Origin: Rhodovulum sulfidophilum
GTDB lineage: Bacteria > Pseudomonadota > Alphaproteobacteria > Rhodobacterales > Rhodobacteraceae
Assembly: GCA_003241785.1 (NCBI GenBank)
Contig: QFPW01000014.1
Span: 1-64,000, forward strand
Reading direction: 5' to 3'
DNA: 64,000 nt
Shown: positions 33,593-45,170 of the stretch, piece by piece
How the letters are laid out: each line of letters starts with the position of its first letter
Position numbering within the stretch: position 1 is the stretch's first letter
Program-made: the position numbers and the translations under genes
The notes under the pieces: generated by a model
What the model was told of the DNA's origin: nothing
Databases searched by the model: none
The model's input: the letters and a program-made list of their open reading frames with translations, nothing else

Positions 33593-33829
33593 TCAGTGGA
33601 CGCTGACCGGCGACAGCTCGTTCTGGCGCGCGACCACGAAGGCCTGCGCGCGGTCGGACACGAGCGCGAGCACGGCGCCATCCGTCGAATGGATCGCATA
33701 GATGTGGTCGAGCCCGGGCGCCTGGGCCTGGATGGCCTCGGGCAGCTCGGAAGTCTTCACCGACCGCACATAGACGATGCGGTTCCGCTCTTCGGCTTCG
33801 TCCTCGTTGAGAGAGGGAAAATCAGTCAT
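33593..33829 (-). CDS. DUF1150 family protein
   Basis: This 78-residue protein matches DUF1150, a small alphaproteobacterial family of unknown function. RIVYVRSVKTSELPEAI and GLDHIYAIHSTDGAVLALVSDR are the conserved parts. It typically follows an Hsp20 gene, as here (12 nt gap), so it should be heat-shock controlled with it. Confidence 0.9.
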   Translation of the reverse strand: MTDFPSLNEDEAEERNRIVYVRSVKTSELPEAIQAQAPGLDHIYAIHSTDGAVLALVSDRAQAFVVARQNELSPVSVH

Positions 33830-33841
33830 ATCCGCCTCCTT

Positions 33842-34261
33842 TTACCTGGTCCTGCCATTGATCGCGATGGTGCGAACGATCGTCTCGGGTTCCGCGCGAG
33901 TCAGGTCCACGTGCAGCAGTCCGTTCTCGAGTTCGGCCCCGGAGACTTCGACTCCGTCGGCCAGAACGAAACTGCGCTGGAACTGGCGCGCCGCGATGCC
34001 GCGGTGCAGAAACACCCGGTCATCTCCCTCATCGGTCTGGCGCCCCCGGATCACCAGCTGGTTGTTTTCCAGCGTGATCGCGAGATCGCCCTCGCCGAAG
34101 CCTGCCACCGCGAGCGTGATGCGGTATGAGGTCTCACCGCGCTGCTCGATGTTGTACGGCGGATAGCCGTCGTTGCCCGCCTTGGCCGTTCTCTCGACCA
34201 GCCGATCCAGCTGCTCGAATCCGAGCAGGTAAGGATGCGAGGCGAATGTTACCTTCGTCAT
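33842..34261 (-). CDS. Hsp20 family small heat-shock protein
   Basis: The 139-residue chaperone has the alpha-crystallin domain (about 35-130) with YRITLAVAGFGEGDLAITLENNQLVIRGRQ and the LENGLLHVDL signature. Small heat-shock proteins hold unfolding proteins as oligomers. The N-terminus PYLLGFEQLDRLVERTAKAGNDGYPPYNIE is typical of IbpA-like class A proteins of alphaproteobacteria. ATG 34261 follows AAGGG by 7 nt, but this RBS is inside a hairpin. A sigma-32-type promoter lies upstream. It forms an operon with DUF1150. Confidence 0.95.
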   Translation of the reverse strand: MTKVTFASHPYLLGFEQLDRLVERTAKAGNDGYPPYNIEQRGETSYRITLAVAGFGEGDLAITLENNQLVIRGRQTDEGDDRVFLHRGIAARQFQRSFVLADGVEVSGAELENGLLHVDLTRAEPETIVRTIAINGRTR

Positions 34262-34262
34262 G

Positions 34263-34313
34263 GCAAAGCCCTTGCTTAAGCGACCGCCGCGACGCCCCGA
34301 AAGGCAGCGTCGC
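34263..34313 (-). promoter_or_regulatory. Two-hairpin leader of hsp20, ROSE-like RNA thermometer candidate
   Basis: In the transcript, GCGACGC and GCGUCGC (34313-34289) form a stable 7-bp stem with an 11-nt loop. Downstream, GCAAG-GGC-UUUGC (34275-34263) is a weak 5-bp hairpin with one G-U pair that contains the AAGGG ribosome binding site. A strong upstream hairpin and a weak one hiding the RBS is the layout of ROSE-type thermometers, which control hsp20 genes in alphaproteobacteria. The length is short for a classic ROSE element. Confidence 0.5.
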
Positions 34314-34323
34314 TTGGGAATTA

Positions 34324-34351
34324 GATGGGCCCGCGCCGGCGGAATGCAAGG
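34324..34351 (-). promoter_or_regulatory. Sigma-32 (RpoH)-type promoter of hsp20
   Basis: CTTGCAT (34351-34345), a 14-nt spacer and CCCATCT (34330-34324) match the heat-shock promoter pattern CTTGAAA-N13-15-CCCATNT closely. Transcription would start near 34317, giving a leader of about 55 nt that begins just before the first hairpin. Confidence 0.75.
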
Positions 34352-34454
34352 GAGGCCGGGTCGCATCGCTCTGGTCGGCGGGCGAAGCCGGGGCTATAAC
34401 CCTTCCGCTCCGCCCAGGAAATCCGGTGCAACCGCCCGAGGTGACGAAACGCGC

Positions 34455-34673
34455 ATGACCGAACCGCCCACGATGCCGCGAGAGGATGTGCTGCGCATCA
34501 AGCTCGAAACGCTGCGCCGCGAACACCGCGACCTCGACGACGCGATCGCCGCGCTCGACGGGGCGGGACGGGCCGATCCCCTGACCCTGCGGCGGCTGAA
34601 GAAGCGCAAGCTGATGCTGAAAGACGAGATAACCCGATTGAGCGACGCCGTGACCCCGGACATCATCGCATGA
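34455..34673 (+). CDS. YdcH family protein (DUF465)
   Basis: The 72-residue protein is a DUF465 protein: a charged helical hairpin with LETLRREHRDLDDAIAAL and RLKKRKLMLKDEITRL. Its function is unknown. ATG 34455 is the only start giving the family length. purE begins inside its stop codon (4-nt overlap), so it is in the purEK operon. Confidence 0.9.
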   Translation: MTEPPTMPREDVLRIKLETLRREHRDLDDAIAALDGAGRADPLTLRRLKKRKLMLKDEITRLSDAVTPDIIA

Positions 34674-35173
34674 CCCAGACGACAGAGCCCGCGCCGCTGG
34701 TCGGCGTCGTGATGGGCAGCCAGAGCGACTGGGAGACCATGCGCGGCGCGGCCGAGGTCCTTTCCACGCTCGGCGTCGCCCATGAGGTGCGGATCGTCTC
34801 GGCGCATCGCACGCCGGACCGGCTCTTCGCCTATGCCGAGGCGGCGGCGGGCCGGGGCCTGCGCGTGGTGATCGCGGGCGCGGGCGGCGCCGCGCACCTG
34901 CCGGGGATGCTCGCGGCCAAGACGCGGGTCCCGGTGCTCGGCGTGCCGGTGCAGTCGAAGGCGCTCTCGGGCATGGATTCGCTGCTCTCGATCGTGCAGA
35001 TGCCGAAGGGCATCCCGGTCGGGACACTGGCGATCGGCCCGGCGGGCGCCGCGAACGCGGGCCTGCTCGCCGCGGCGATGCTGGCGACGACCGACGCGGG
35101 CCTCGCGGACCGGCTCGACGCCTGGCGCGCGGCGCAGACGGAGTCGGTTGCGGAGAGCCCGGATGACCTCTGA
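34670..35173 (+). CDS. purE: 5-(carboxyamino)imidazole ribonucleotide mutase
   Basis: The 167-residue class I PurE converts N5-CAIR to CAIR in purine synthesis. VVMGSQSDWETM binds the phosphate, SAHRTPDRLFAYAE is the active-site loop and AGAGGAAHLPGMLAAKT the family core. It overlaps DUF465 by 4 nt and purK by 11 nt. Confidence 0.97.
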   Translation: MTQTTEPAPLVGVVMGSQSDWETMRGAAEVLSTLGVAHEVRIVSAHRTPDRLFAYAEAAAGRGLRVVIAGAGGAAHLPGMLAAKTRVPVLGVPVQSKALSGMDSLLSIVQMPKGIPVGTLAIGPAGAANAGLLAAAMLATTDAGLADRLDAWRAAQTESVAESPDDL

Positions 35174-36242
35174 GACGCGCGCCGCCCCCCTGCCGCTCGG
35201 CGGCCGGATCGGCATCCTCGGCGGCGGACAGCTCGGGCGGATGCTCGCCGTCGCTGCCGCGCGCCTCGGCATGGAGGTCGAGATCTTCGAACCCGGCGCC
35301 GAGCCCTGCGCCGGCCAGGTCGCGAACCGGGTCACCCGCGCGGGCTACGAGGATATCGGCGCGCTCACCGCCTTCGCGGCGCGGGTCGACGTCGCGACCT
35401 ATGAATTCGAGAACGTGCCGCTCGGCGCGATCGACGCGCTCGAGACGGGGACGGCGGTGCATCCCTGCCGCCGGGCGCTCGAAGTGTCGCAGGACCGGGT
35501 GGTCGAGAAGGATTTCCTAACCGGGATCGGGCTCGAGACCGCGCCCTACGCGGCGGTGAACGACCTCGGCGAGCTGCGCGCCGCGCTCGAGGCCATCGGG
35601 CCGCGGGCGATCCTGAAGACCCGCCGCTTCGGCTACGACGGCAAGGGCCAGACGCGGATCGGCAGCGCCGACGAGGCGCCCGCCGCCTGGGAATCGCTCG
35701 GCGGGACCCCGGCGGTGCTCGAGGGCTTCGTCGCCTTCGACCGCGAGATCTCGGTGATCGCCGCCCGGGGCCGGGACGGCGAGGTCGTGGCCTTCGATCC
35801 CGGCGAGAACGTGCACGACGACGGCATCCTGCGCACCACGACCGTGCCCGCCGCGATCCCGGCCAGCCTCGCGCAGGACGCGGTGCTGATCGCCGGGCGG
35901 ATCCTGAACGCGCTCGACTATGTCGGGGTTATCGGCGTCGAGCTCTTCGTGACCCCCTCGGGCCTCGTCGTGAACGAGATCGCGCCCCGGGTGCACAATT
36001 CCGGCCACTGGACCCAGGACGGCTGCCTGATCGATCAGTTCGAGCAGCATATCCGCGCGATCTGCGGCTGGCCGCTCGGCGACGGGGCGCGGCATTCCAA
36101 CGCGGTGATGACCAACCTGATCGGCGAGGAGGTGCTCGGCGCCGCCGGGCTGACCGGCGCCGGCGTCCATGTCTACGGCAAGGGCGCCGCGCGGCCCGGG
36201 CGCAAGATGGGTCATTTCACCCGGATCAGCCCCAGGAGCTGA
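35163..36242 (+). CDS. purK: 5-(carboxyamino)imidazole ribonucleotide synthase
   Basis: The 359-residue ATP-grasp enzyme makes N5-CAIR from AIR, bicarbonate and ATP. GILGGGQLGRMLA starts the first domain, KTRRFGYDGKGQ is the ATP-binding loop and NEIAPRVHNSGHWTQDGC the catalytic region. ATG 35163 is preferred over 35148 because GGAG is placed well; it lies within the end of purE. Confidence 0.96.
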   Translation: MTSETRAAPLPLGGRIGILGGGQLGRMLAVAAARLGMEVEIFEPGAEPCAGQVANRVTRAGYEDIGALTAFAARVDVATYEFENVPLGAIDALETGTAVHPCRRALEVSQDRVVEKDFLTGIGLETAPYAAVNDLGELRAALEAIGPRAILKTRRFGYDGKGQTRIGSADEAPAAWESLGGTPAVLEGFVAFDREISVIAARGRDGEVVAFDPGENVHDDGILRTTTVPAAIPASLAQDAVLIAGRILNALDYVGVIGVELFVTPSGLVVNEIAPRVHNSGHWTQDGCLIDQFEQHIRAICGWPLGDGARHSNAVMTNLIGEEVLGAAGLTGAGVHVYGKGAARPGRKMGHFTRISPRS

Positions 36243-36308
36243 GCCCCGGCGCGGGGCGCGACCGATGCCCCGCTTGCCTCGCCGCGCGTTTCTCGGCACT
36301 AGACGGCC

Positions 36309-37493
36309 ATGACCCCCGGTGCCCGCCTCGCAGCCGCCATGGACCTTCTCGACGCGATCCTCGCCGGCGAACCCGCCGAGCGGGTGCTGACGCGCTGGGC
36401 GCGCGGCAGCCGTTTCGCCGGGTCGAAGGACCGCGCGGCGGTGCGCGATCTCGTCTTCGACGGGCTGAGGCGCCGCCGCTCGCTCGGCTGGCTCGGCGGC
36501 GGCGACACCGGCCGCGCGCTCGGCTTGGCACTCGCCGCGGAGGCGGGCGAGCTCGACGCGCTCTGCACCGGCGAGGGCTATGATCCGGCGCCGCCGACGG
36601 CATCCGAGCGCGCGAGCCTGGTCGGCGACCTCGACCGCGCGCCGGACCCGGTCCGCTACGACTATCCCGATTTCCTCGACGCCGATCTCCGCGCCGCGCT
36701 GGGGCCTGATTTCGCCGAGGTACTGGCGGCGATGCGGCGCCGCGCGCCGGTCGATCTGCGCGTCAACACGCTTCGGAGCAACGCCGACGCCGCGACCGTC
36801 GTTCTGGCGCGCGACGGCATCCGCGTCGCCTCGCAGCCGCTCGCGGGCCACGCGCTGCGCGTGCTCGAGAACCCGCGCGCGGTGGCGGCGAGCCGCGCCT
36901 ACAGCCAGGGCATGGTCGAGCTGCAGGACGTCTCGAGCCAGTATGTCGCCGAGACCGCCGGGGCCGAGCCGGGGATGACCGTGCTCGACTATTGCGCGGG
37001 CGGCGGCGGCAAGACGCTGGCGCTCGCCGCCGCGATGAAGGGGCGGGGGCGGCTGATGGCCTGGGACGCCAACCCGCGCCGGATGGCCGACCTGCCCGAC
37101 CGGGCGCGGCGCGCCGGGGCCGAGATCACCATCCTCGGCGCGGCGGAGCTGGACCGGCTCGGGCCGGTCTGCGACCTCGTGATGGTCGACGCGCCCTGTT
37201 CGGGCACCGGCGCCTGGCGGCGCAAGCCCGAGGGCAAGTGGCGGCTGACGCCCGGGGAGCTCGCCTCCTATCCGCCGCTGCAGGACCAGATCCTCGACGC
37301 GGCCGCGACCCGGGTCCGGCCCGGCGGGCTGCTCGTCTATGCGACCTGCTCGCTCCTGCGCGCCGAGAACGAGGAGCGCGGCGCCGCCTTCCTTGCGCGG
37401 CATCCCGACTGGGCCACGCTCGACGACCGCCGGCTGAGCCCGGTCGACGGCGGCGACGGCTTCTACATGGCGCGGTTCCGGGCGCCCGTTTGA
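36309..37493 (+). CDS. RsmB/NOP family RNA (cytosine-5) methyltransferase
   Basis: The 394-residue protein has an N-terminal NusB-like part and a C-terminal methyltransferase domain. VLDYCAGGGGKTLALAA binds SAM. The two catalytic cysteines are in VDAPCSGTGAWRRKPEGKW and YATCSLLRAENEE. It probably makes m5C in rRNA, as RsmB does at 16S C967, but the target cannot be assigned. It ends 95 nt before cckA, in which lies a CtrA box. Confidence 0.93.
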   Translation: MTPGARLAAAMDLLDAILAGEPAERVLTRWARGSRFAGSKDRAAVRDLVFDGLRRRRSLGWLGGGDTGRALGLALAAEAGELDALCTGEGYDPAPPTASERASLVGDLDRAPDPVRYDYPDFLDADLRAALGPDFAEVLAAMRRRAPVDLRVNTLRSNADAATVVLARDGIRVASQPLAGHALRVLENPRAVAASRAYSQGMVELQDVSSQYVAETAGAEPGMTVLDYCAGGGGKTLALAAAMKGRGRLMAWDANPRRMADLPDRARRAGAEITILGAAELDRLGPVCDLVMVDAPCSGTGAWRRKPEGKWRLTPGELASYPPLQDQILDAAATRVRPGGLLVYATCSLLRAENEERGAAFLARHPDWATLDDRRLSPVDGGDGFYMARFRAPV

Positions 37494-37508
37494 TCGCGCG
37501 CAGCGATT

Positions 37509-37524
37509 TTAACGCATCGTTAAC
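37509..37524 (+). promoter_or_regulatory. Perfect CtrA binding site before cckA
   Basis: TTAACGCATCGTTAAC fits the full CtrA consensus TTAA-N7-TTAAC without mismatch. It lies 65 nt before the cckA start in an AT-rich pocket. CckA is the kinase that feeds CtrA, so this suggests direct feedback. TTAA is rare in this sequence, which makes chance less likely. Confidence 0.75.
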
Positions 37525-37588
37525 TTTACCTGTGGTTGATCTACCTTTCGCACGCTAAAGTTGAGCGGTCCGGAAGGGAGGCGTCCCG

Positions 37589-39835
37589 GTGAGCCATCCG
37601 TCGTTCGATCTTCGCGCGCCCCGCCCGCGTGCGCGGCATCCGCGGGTGATCGTCGTCATCCTGCTCCTGCTCGCGGCGCTGCCGCTCGTCCCCGCCTTCC
37701 CCCGGCCCGAGATCCCGGCCGCGCTCGCCGCCGCCGCGCTGGTGGTCGGCGCCTTCCTGCTGCTGCTCCGCCTCTCGGAGGCCGGCGCCCGGGCCGACGC
37801 GGCCGAGGCGCGCGCCTTCGACGGCCAGACCGCGCCGGTCTTCCTGACCGACGCGCGCGGCCGGGTCCGGAGCCGCAACGCGGCGGCCGAGGGCCAGCCC
37901 CGGCCCGGCGGCTGGCTGCCGGCCGCCGAGGCGGCGCGCTACCGGCTGGTGCGCGAGGCGGTCGCGAATGGCGTCGCGCGGGAGGAGGCGGAGGGCCGCC
38001 GGCTCGTCGTGACCCGCCACGGCCGCGGCCGCCTGCTCTGGCGCGAGGAGGCGGCGTCGCCGCCTCCGGCGGGGTCCGGCGGCGGCGCGGCGCTCGACCT
38101 GCCCTGGATCCGGCTCGACGAGACCGGCGCCGTGCTCGCGACCAACGCGGCGCTCGACGCGCTCGCCGGCGGCGCGGCGCCCGCGCGGATCGAGGATCTC
38201 GTCACCGATCCGCCGCTCCGCTCCGACGGCGCGCATCGCGCGCGGGGCTCCGGGGCGGCGCTCCGCGCGGTGCTGCTCGGCGAGGGCGACGGGCGGCGCG
38301 AGTTCCTCATGACCCCGCTCGACCCCGGCGCGGTCTCGGGCCTCATGCCCGACGATTTCCTCGAGGACCTGCCGGTCGCGCTGGCGCGGCTCGAACCCTC
38401 GGGCGCGCTCACCTTCGCCAACAAGGCGGCGCGGGCGCTTCTCGGCGCGCGGGCCTGCCCGGGCGCGCGGATCGACGCGCTGATGGAGGGGATGGCGCGG
38501 CCGATCCCGGAGCGCGTGCTCGACACGCTCAGGGGCCGGTCGCTTGGCCGGGCCGAGGTCGCGCGCGCCTTCGTCGACGGCCAGGAGATCTTCCTGCAGG
38601 TGATCTTCACCCGCGCCGTGCTCGACGGCGCGCCCTCGGTGCTCGCGATCCTCTCGGACGCGACCGAGCTCAAGTCGCTCGAGGCGCAGTTCGTGCAGAG
38701 CCAGAAGATGCAGGCGGTGGGCCAGCTCGCCGGCGGGATCGCGCATGATTTCAACAACCTGCTCACGGTGATCAAGGGCCATTGCGATCTCCTGCTGATG
38801 CGCCACGACGTGGTCGACGTCGAGCACGGCGACCTGATGCAGATCCGCCAGAACGCCGACCGCGCCGCGGCCCTGGTCGGACAATTGCTCGCCTTCTCGC
38901 GCAAGCAGACGCTGCGCCCGACGGTGATCAGCCTGCAGGACACGCTCTCCGAGCTCAGCCATCTCCTGAACCGGCTGCTCACCGACAAGGTGCTGCTCCG
39001 GATCGAGCACGGGCCCGATCTCGCCCCGGTCCGCGTCGACGAGCGCCAGCTCGAGCAGGTGATCATGAACCTCGTCGTCAACGCGCGCGACGCGATGCCG
39101 CGCGGCGGCGAGGTGCGGGTGACGACGCGCAACGCCCGGCTGGAGCAGGACGAGCACCGCGACCGGGCGATGATCCCGAAGGGCGACTACGTGGTGATCG
39201 AGGTCGCCGATTCCGGCACCGGCATCCCGCGCGACACGTTGAACAAGATCTTCGAGCCCTTCTACACGACGAAGCCGGTCGGCGAGGGCACCGGGCTCGG
39301 CCTCTCGACGGCTTACGGCATCATCAAGCAGACCGGTGGCTTCATCTTCGCCGACAGCCCGGCGGGGCAGGGCGCGATCTTCACGATCTACCTGCCCGCG
39401 CACGACCTGCGCGCCGAGCCCGGCCCGCCACCCGAGCCCGAGGCGCCCCGGCCGCGCGACCTGACCGGCCGCGGCCTCGTGCTGCTGGTCGAGGACGAGG
39501 ACCCGGTCCGCAGCTTCGCCGCCCGCGCGCTCAGGCTGCGCGGCTATACCGTGGTCGAGGCGAGCTCGGGCGAGGAGGCGCTCGACATCCTGAGGGACGC
39601 CGACTTCCGCGTCGACATGATGCTCTCGGACGTGATCATGCCGGGCCTCGACGGGCCGGCCTGGGTGCGCGAGGCGATCCGGACCCGGCCGGAGGCCAAG
39701 GTGATCTTCATGTCGGGCTACGCCGAGGACGCCTTCGTCGGCGGCGAAAGCGGCATCCCGAACGCGGCCTTCCTCGCCAAGCCCTTCTCGATGAGCGAGC
39801 TGACCCAGCGGGTGAAAGAACTGCTCGACGGCTGA
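37589..39835 (+). CDS. cckA: Hybrid sensor histidine kinase CckA
   Basis: The 748-residue protein has two N-terminal membrane segments (about 19-37 and 42-60), PAS-like regions (to about 365), a HisKA domain with H386 in GGIAHDFNNLL, a HATPase domain (NLVVNARDAM, GTGIPRD, GTGLGLSTAYGI) and a receiver domain with D681 (MLSDVIMPGLDG). In alphaproteobacteria CckA drives phosphate to ChpT and CtrA, controlling cell cycle, motility or gene transfer agents. It starts with GTG after GGAAGGGAGG. Its promoter carries a CtrA box. Confidence 0.93.
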   Translation: MSHPSFDLRAPRPRARHPRVIVVILLLLAALPLVPAFPRPEIPAALAAAALVVGAFLLLLRLSEAGARADAAEARAFDGQTAPVFLTDARGRVRSRNAAAEGQPRPGGWLPAAEAARYRLVREAVANGVAREEAEGRRLVVTRHGRGRLLWREEAASPPPAGSGGGAALDLPWIRLDETGAVLATNAALDALAGGAAPARIEDLVTDPPLRSDGAHRARGSGAALRAVLLGEGDGRREFLMTPLDPGAVSGLMPDDFLEDLPVALARLEPSGALTFANKAARALLGARACPGARIDALMEGMARPIPERVLDTLRGRSLGRAEVARAFVDGQEIFLQVIFTRAVLDGAPSVLAILSDATELKSLEAQFVQSQKMQAVGQLAGGIAHDFNNLLTVIKGHCDLLLMRHDVVDVEHGDLMQIRQNADRAAALVGQLLAFSRKQTLRPTVISLQDTLSELSHLLNRLLTDKVLLRIEHGPDLAPVRVDERQLEQVIMNLVVNARDAMPRGGEVRVTTRNARLEQDEHRDRAMIPKGDYVVIEVADSGTGIPRDTLNKIFEPFYTTKPVGEGTGLGLSTAYGIIKQTGGFIFADSPAGQGAIFTIYLPAHDLRAEPGPPPEPEAPRPRDLTGRGLVLLVEDEDPVRSFAARALRLRGYTVVEASSGEEALDILRDADFRVDMMLSDVIMPGLDGPAWVREAIRTRPEAKVIFMSGYAEDAFVGGESGIPNAAFLAKPFSMSELTQRVKELLDG

Positions 39836-39925
39836 GGCGGGCGTTAACCCGACCGCGGCGGCGCGGCGGCGATAGATGAGATTGTCATTGCAATGTTCCT
39901 GTTTTGCCCCCATGTTGAGCGATGA

Positions 39926-39940
39926 GAACAAGTCGGGAAC
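39926..39940 (+). promoter_or_regulatory. SOS box (LexA site) before recA
   Basis: GAAC-AAGTCGG-GAAC matches the alphaproteobacterial LexA consensus GAAC-N7-GAAC exactly. It lies 56 nt before the recA ATG, as expected for SOS control. lexA is not in the window. Confidence 0.85.
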
Positions 39941-39995
39941 GTGGCGCCGGGCCGGTGATTGCCGGTGAAGCGCGAGTGTGAAATAAGGGGCGGCA

Positions 39996-41060
<1,065 letters not shown>

Positions 41061-41145
41061 GATCCTCGAGGGGCGAAGCAGCCCGCGCCCGGCGCGGGTG
41101 AGAAGCCTCGTAGTCCGAAAGCCAGAGCTTCGGCTTCGGAGCGAC

Positions 41146-41972
41146 GCTGTCCCGGGCTTGACCCGGGACCCCGAAGCCGAAGCTCCGCCTGCCTGACGGG
41201 CCGCGCCGCTCTCCGGCGCGGCCCGCGCGCTTTAGGGCGCTTCGTTCCGGGGAAGCTCCGCGCCGACGCATGCGCGGGCTTTCCCACGCAGGGCTCTTCC
41301 GACGCGGAGCTCTTCCGACGCGGGGCTTTCTCAAGGGGGCTCTTCCCAATGGGATCGCCCTCCGGGTGGTGCTCCCTTGGCCGGCGTGGCACGCTCGATG
41401 AGGTCGCGCGCTTCAAGGGCTCACGACGCAAGCAACGCTGTCCCGGGCTTGACCCGGGACCTCGACGCCGAAGCTCAGCCTGGTTGACGGGCCACGCCGC
41501 TTTCCGACGCGGCTCGCGCGTTTTCGGGCGTTTCGTTCCGGGAAGGGCCCCGCGCAGATGCGTGCGCGCGGCCCTTCGCACGCGGGGCCCTTCCCATTGG
41601 GATTGCCCTCCGGGTGGTGCTCCCTTGGCCGATGTCGCACGCTCGATGAGGTCGCGCGCTTCAAGGCTCACGGCGCAGGGCAGCGCTGTCCCGGGCCCGA
41701 CCCGGGACCTCGACGCCGAAGCTCGGCCTGGTTGACGGGCGACGCCGCTTTTCGGCGCTGCCCGCGTGTTTTCGGGCGTTTTGTTGAAGCCCCGCGCCGA
41801 TGCGCGCGCGGGGTTCTTCCGACGCGGGGCTCTTCCCCGATGCGATCGCCCTCCGGGTGGCACCCCCCTTGGCCGGCGTCGCACGCTCGATCGAGGTCGC
41901 GCGCTTCAGGGCCCACGGCGGGGCGGCGCTGTCCCGGGCCTGACCCGGGACCTCGACGCCGGAGCTCGGCAT
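41146..41972. repeat. Tandem array of 243-291 bp units between recA and alaS
   Basis: The word GCTGTCCCGG begins at 41146, 41437, 41685 and 41928, giving spacings of 291, 248 and 243 nt. Each unit opens with a family 1 palindrome (TCCCGGGCTTGACCCGGGA or variant) followed by CTCGACGCCGAAGCT-like sequence. It then has TTTCGGGCGTTTCGTT-like sequence, short stems around GACGCGGGGCTCTTCC, a conserved block with CGCCCTCCGGGTGG, and GCACGCTCGATGAGG. The fourth unit is cut short after about 45 nt. Frames inside are Arg-rich shadows and I call no gene in 41061-42131. Confidence 0.85.
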
Positions 41973-42131
41973 CACCCATCGCCGCGCCCCGTCGTCTCTC
42001 GCGCGATCGGGCATCCGGGGCGCGGCCTTCCCGCCCGGCGCTCCCGGATGGACTCCGCCGCGCGGGAAGGCTAACCGTGTCCGGTCCCGCCGGCGCGCGC
42101 GCCGCGCGTCCTCACGTCTTGCGAGAAACCG

Positions 42132-44792
<2,661 letters not shown>

Positions 44793-44803
44793 GGAGAAGA
44801 ACC

Positions 44804-45088
44804 ATGCCCGCCTATTGGATCACCCACGTCAGCGTCAGCGACGAAGCCTCCTATGGCGAATACGCGCGGCGCGCGGGACCGGCGATCGCCCAGCACGGCG
44901 GGACCTTCCTCGCCCGCGGCGGCCGCCACAAGCAGCTCGAGGGCCGCGACCGGCCGCGCAACGTGCTCGTCCGGTTCGACACGCTGGAGGCGGCCGAGGC
45001 CTGCTACAACTCGCCCGAATATCAGGAGGCGCTGTCCTTCGCAAAGAACGCCTCGGAGCGCGACCTCGTGATCGTCGAGGGCGTCTGA
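44804..45088 (+). CDS. DUF1330 domain-containing protein
   Basis: This 94-residue protein has the DUF1330 dimeric ferredoxin-like fold. AYWITHVSVSDEASYGEYARRAGPAI and VLVRFDTLEAAEACYNSPEYQEA are conserved. Its function is unknown; related small proteins are monooxygenase- or isomerase-like. GGAGAAG precedes the ATG. It is probably co-transcribed with alaS. Confidence 0.92.
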   Translation: MPAYWITHVSVSDEASYGEYARRAGPAIAQHGGTFLARGGRHKQLEGRDRPRNVLVRFDTLEAAEACYNSPEYQEALSFAKNASERDLVIVEGV

Positions 45089-45100
45089 GCGGACCCAAGC

Positions 45101-45139
45101 CCGGGCCGTCGGCGGCCCGGCGCGCCCCCCGAGGGGCGC
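45101..45139. terminator. Two adjacent GC-rich hairpins after the DUF1330 gene
   Basis: CCGGGCC-GTCGGC-GGCCCGG (45101-45120) and GCGCCCC-CCGA-GGGGCGC (45122-45139) follow the stop closely. There is no U-tract, so a terminator or attenuating role before the hydratase gene is only possible. Confidence 0.4.
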
Positions 45140-45170
45140 CCGTACCGAGAGTGAAAGGTAACCCGCGCGC

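Noticed and set aside
41146..41972. Possible CRISPR array or repeat-protein gene in the tandem block
   Set aside because: Units of 243-291 bp with imperfect identity and no short regular spacers, no cas genes, and no frame that keeps a sensible protein across units.
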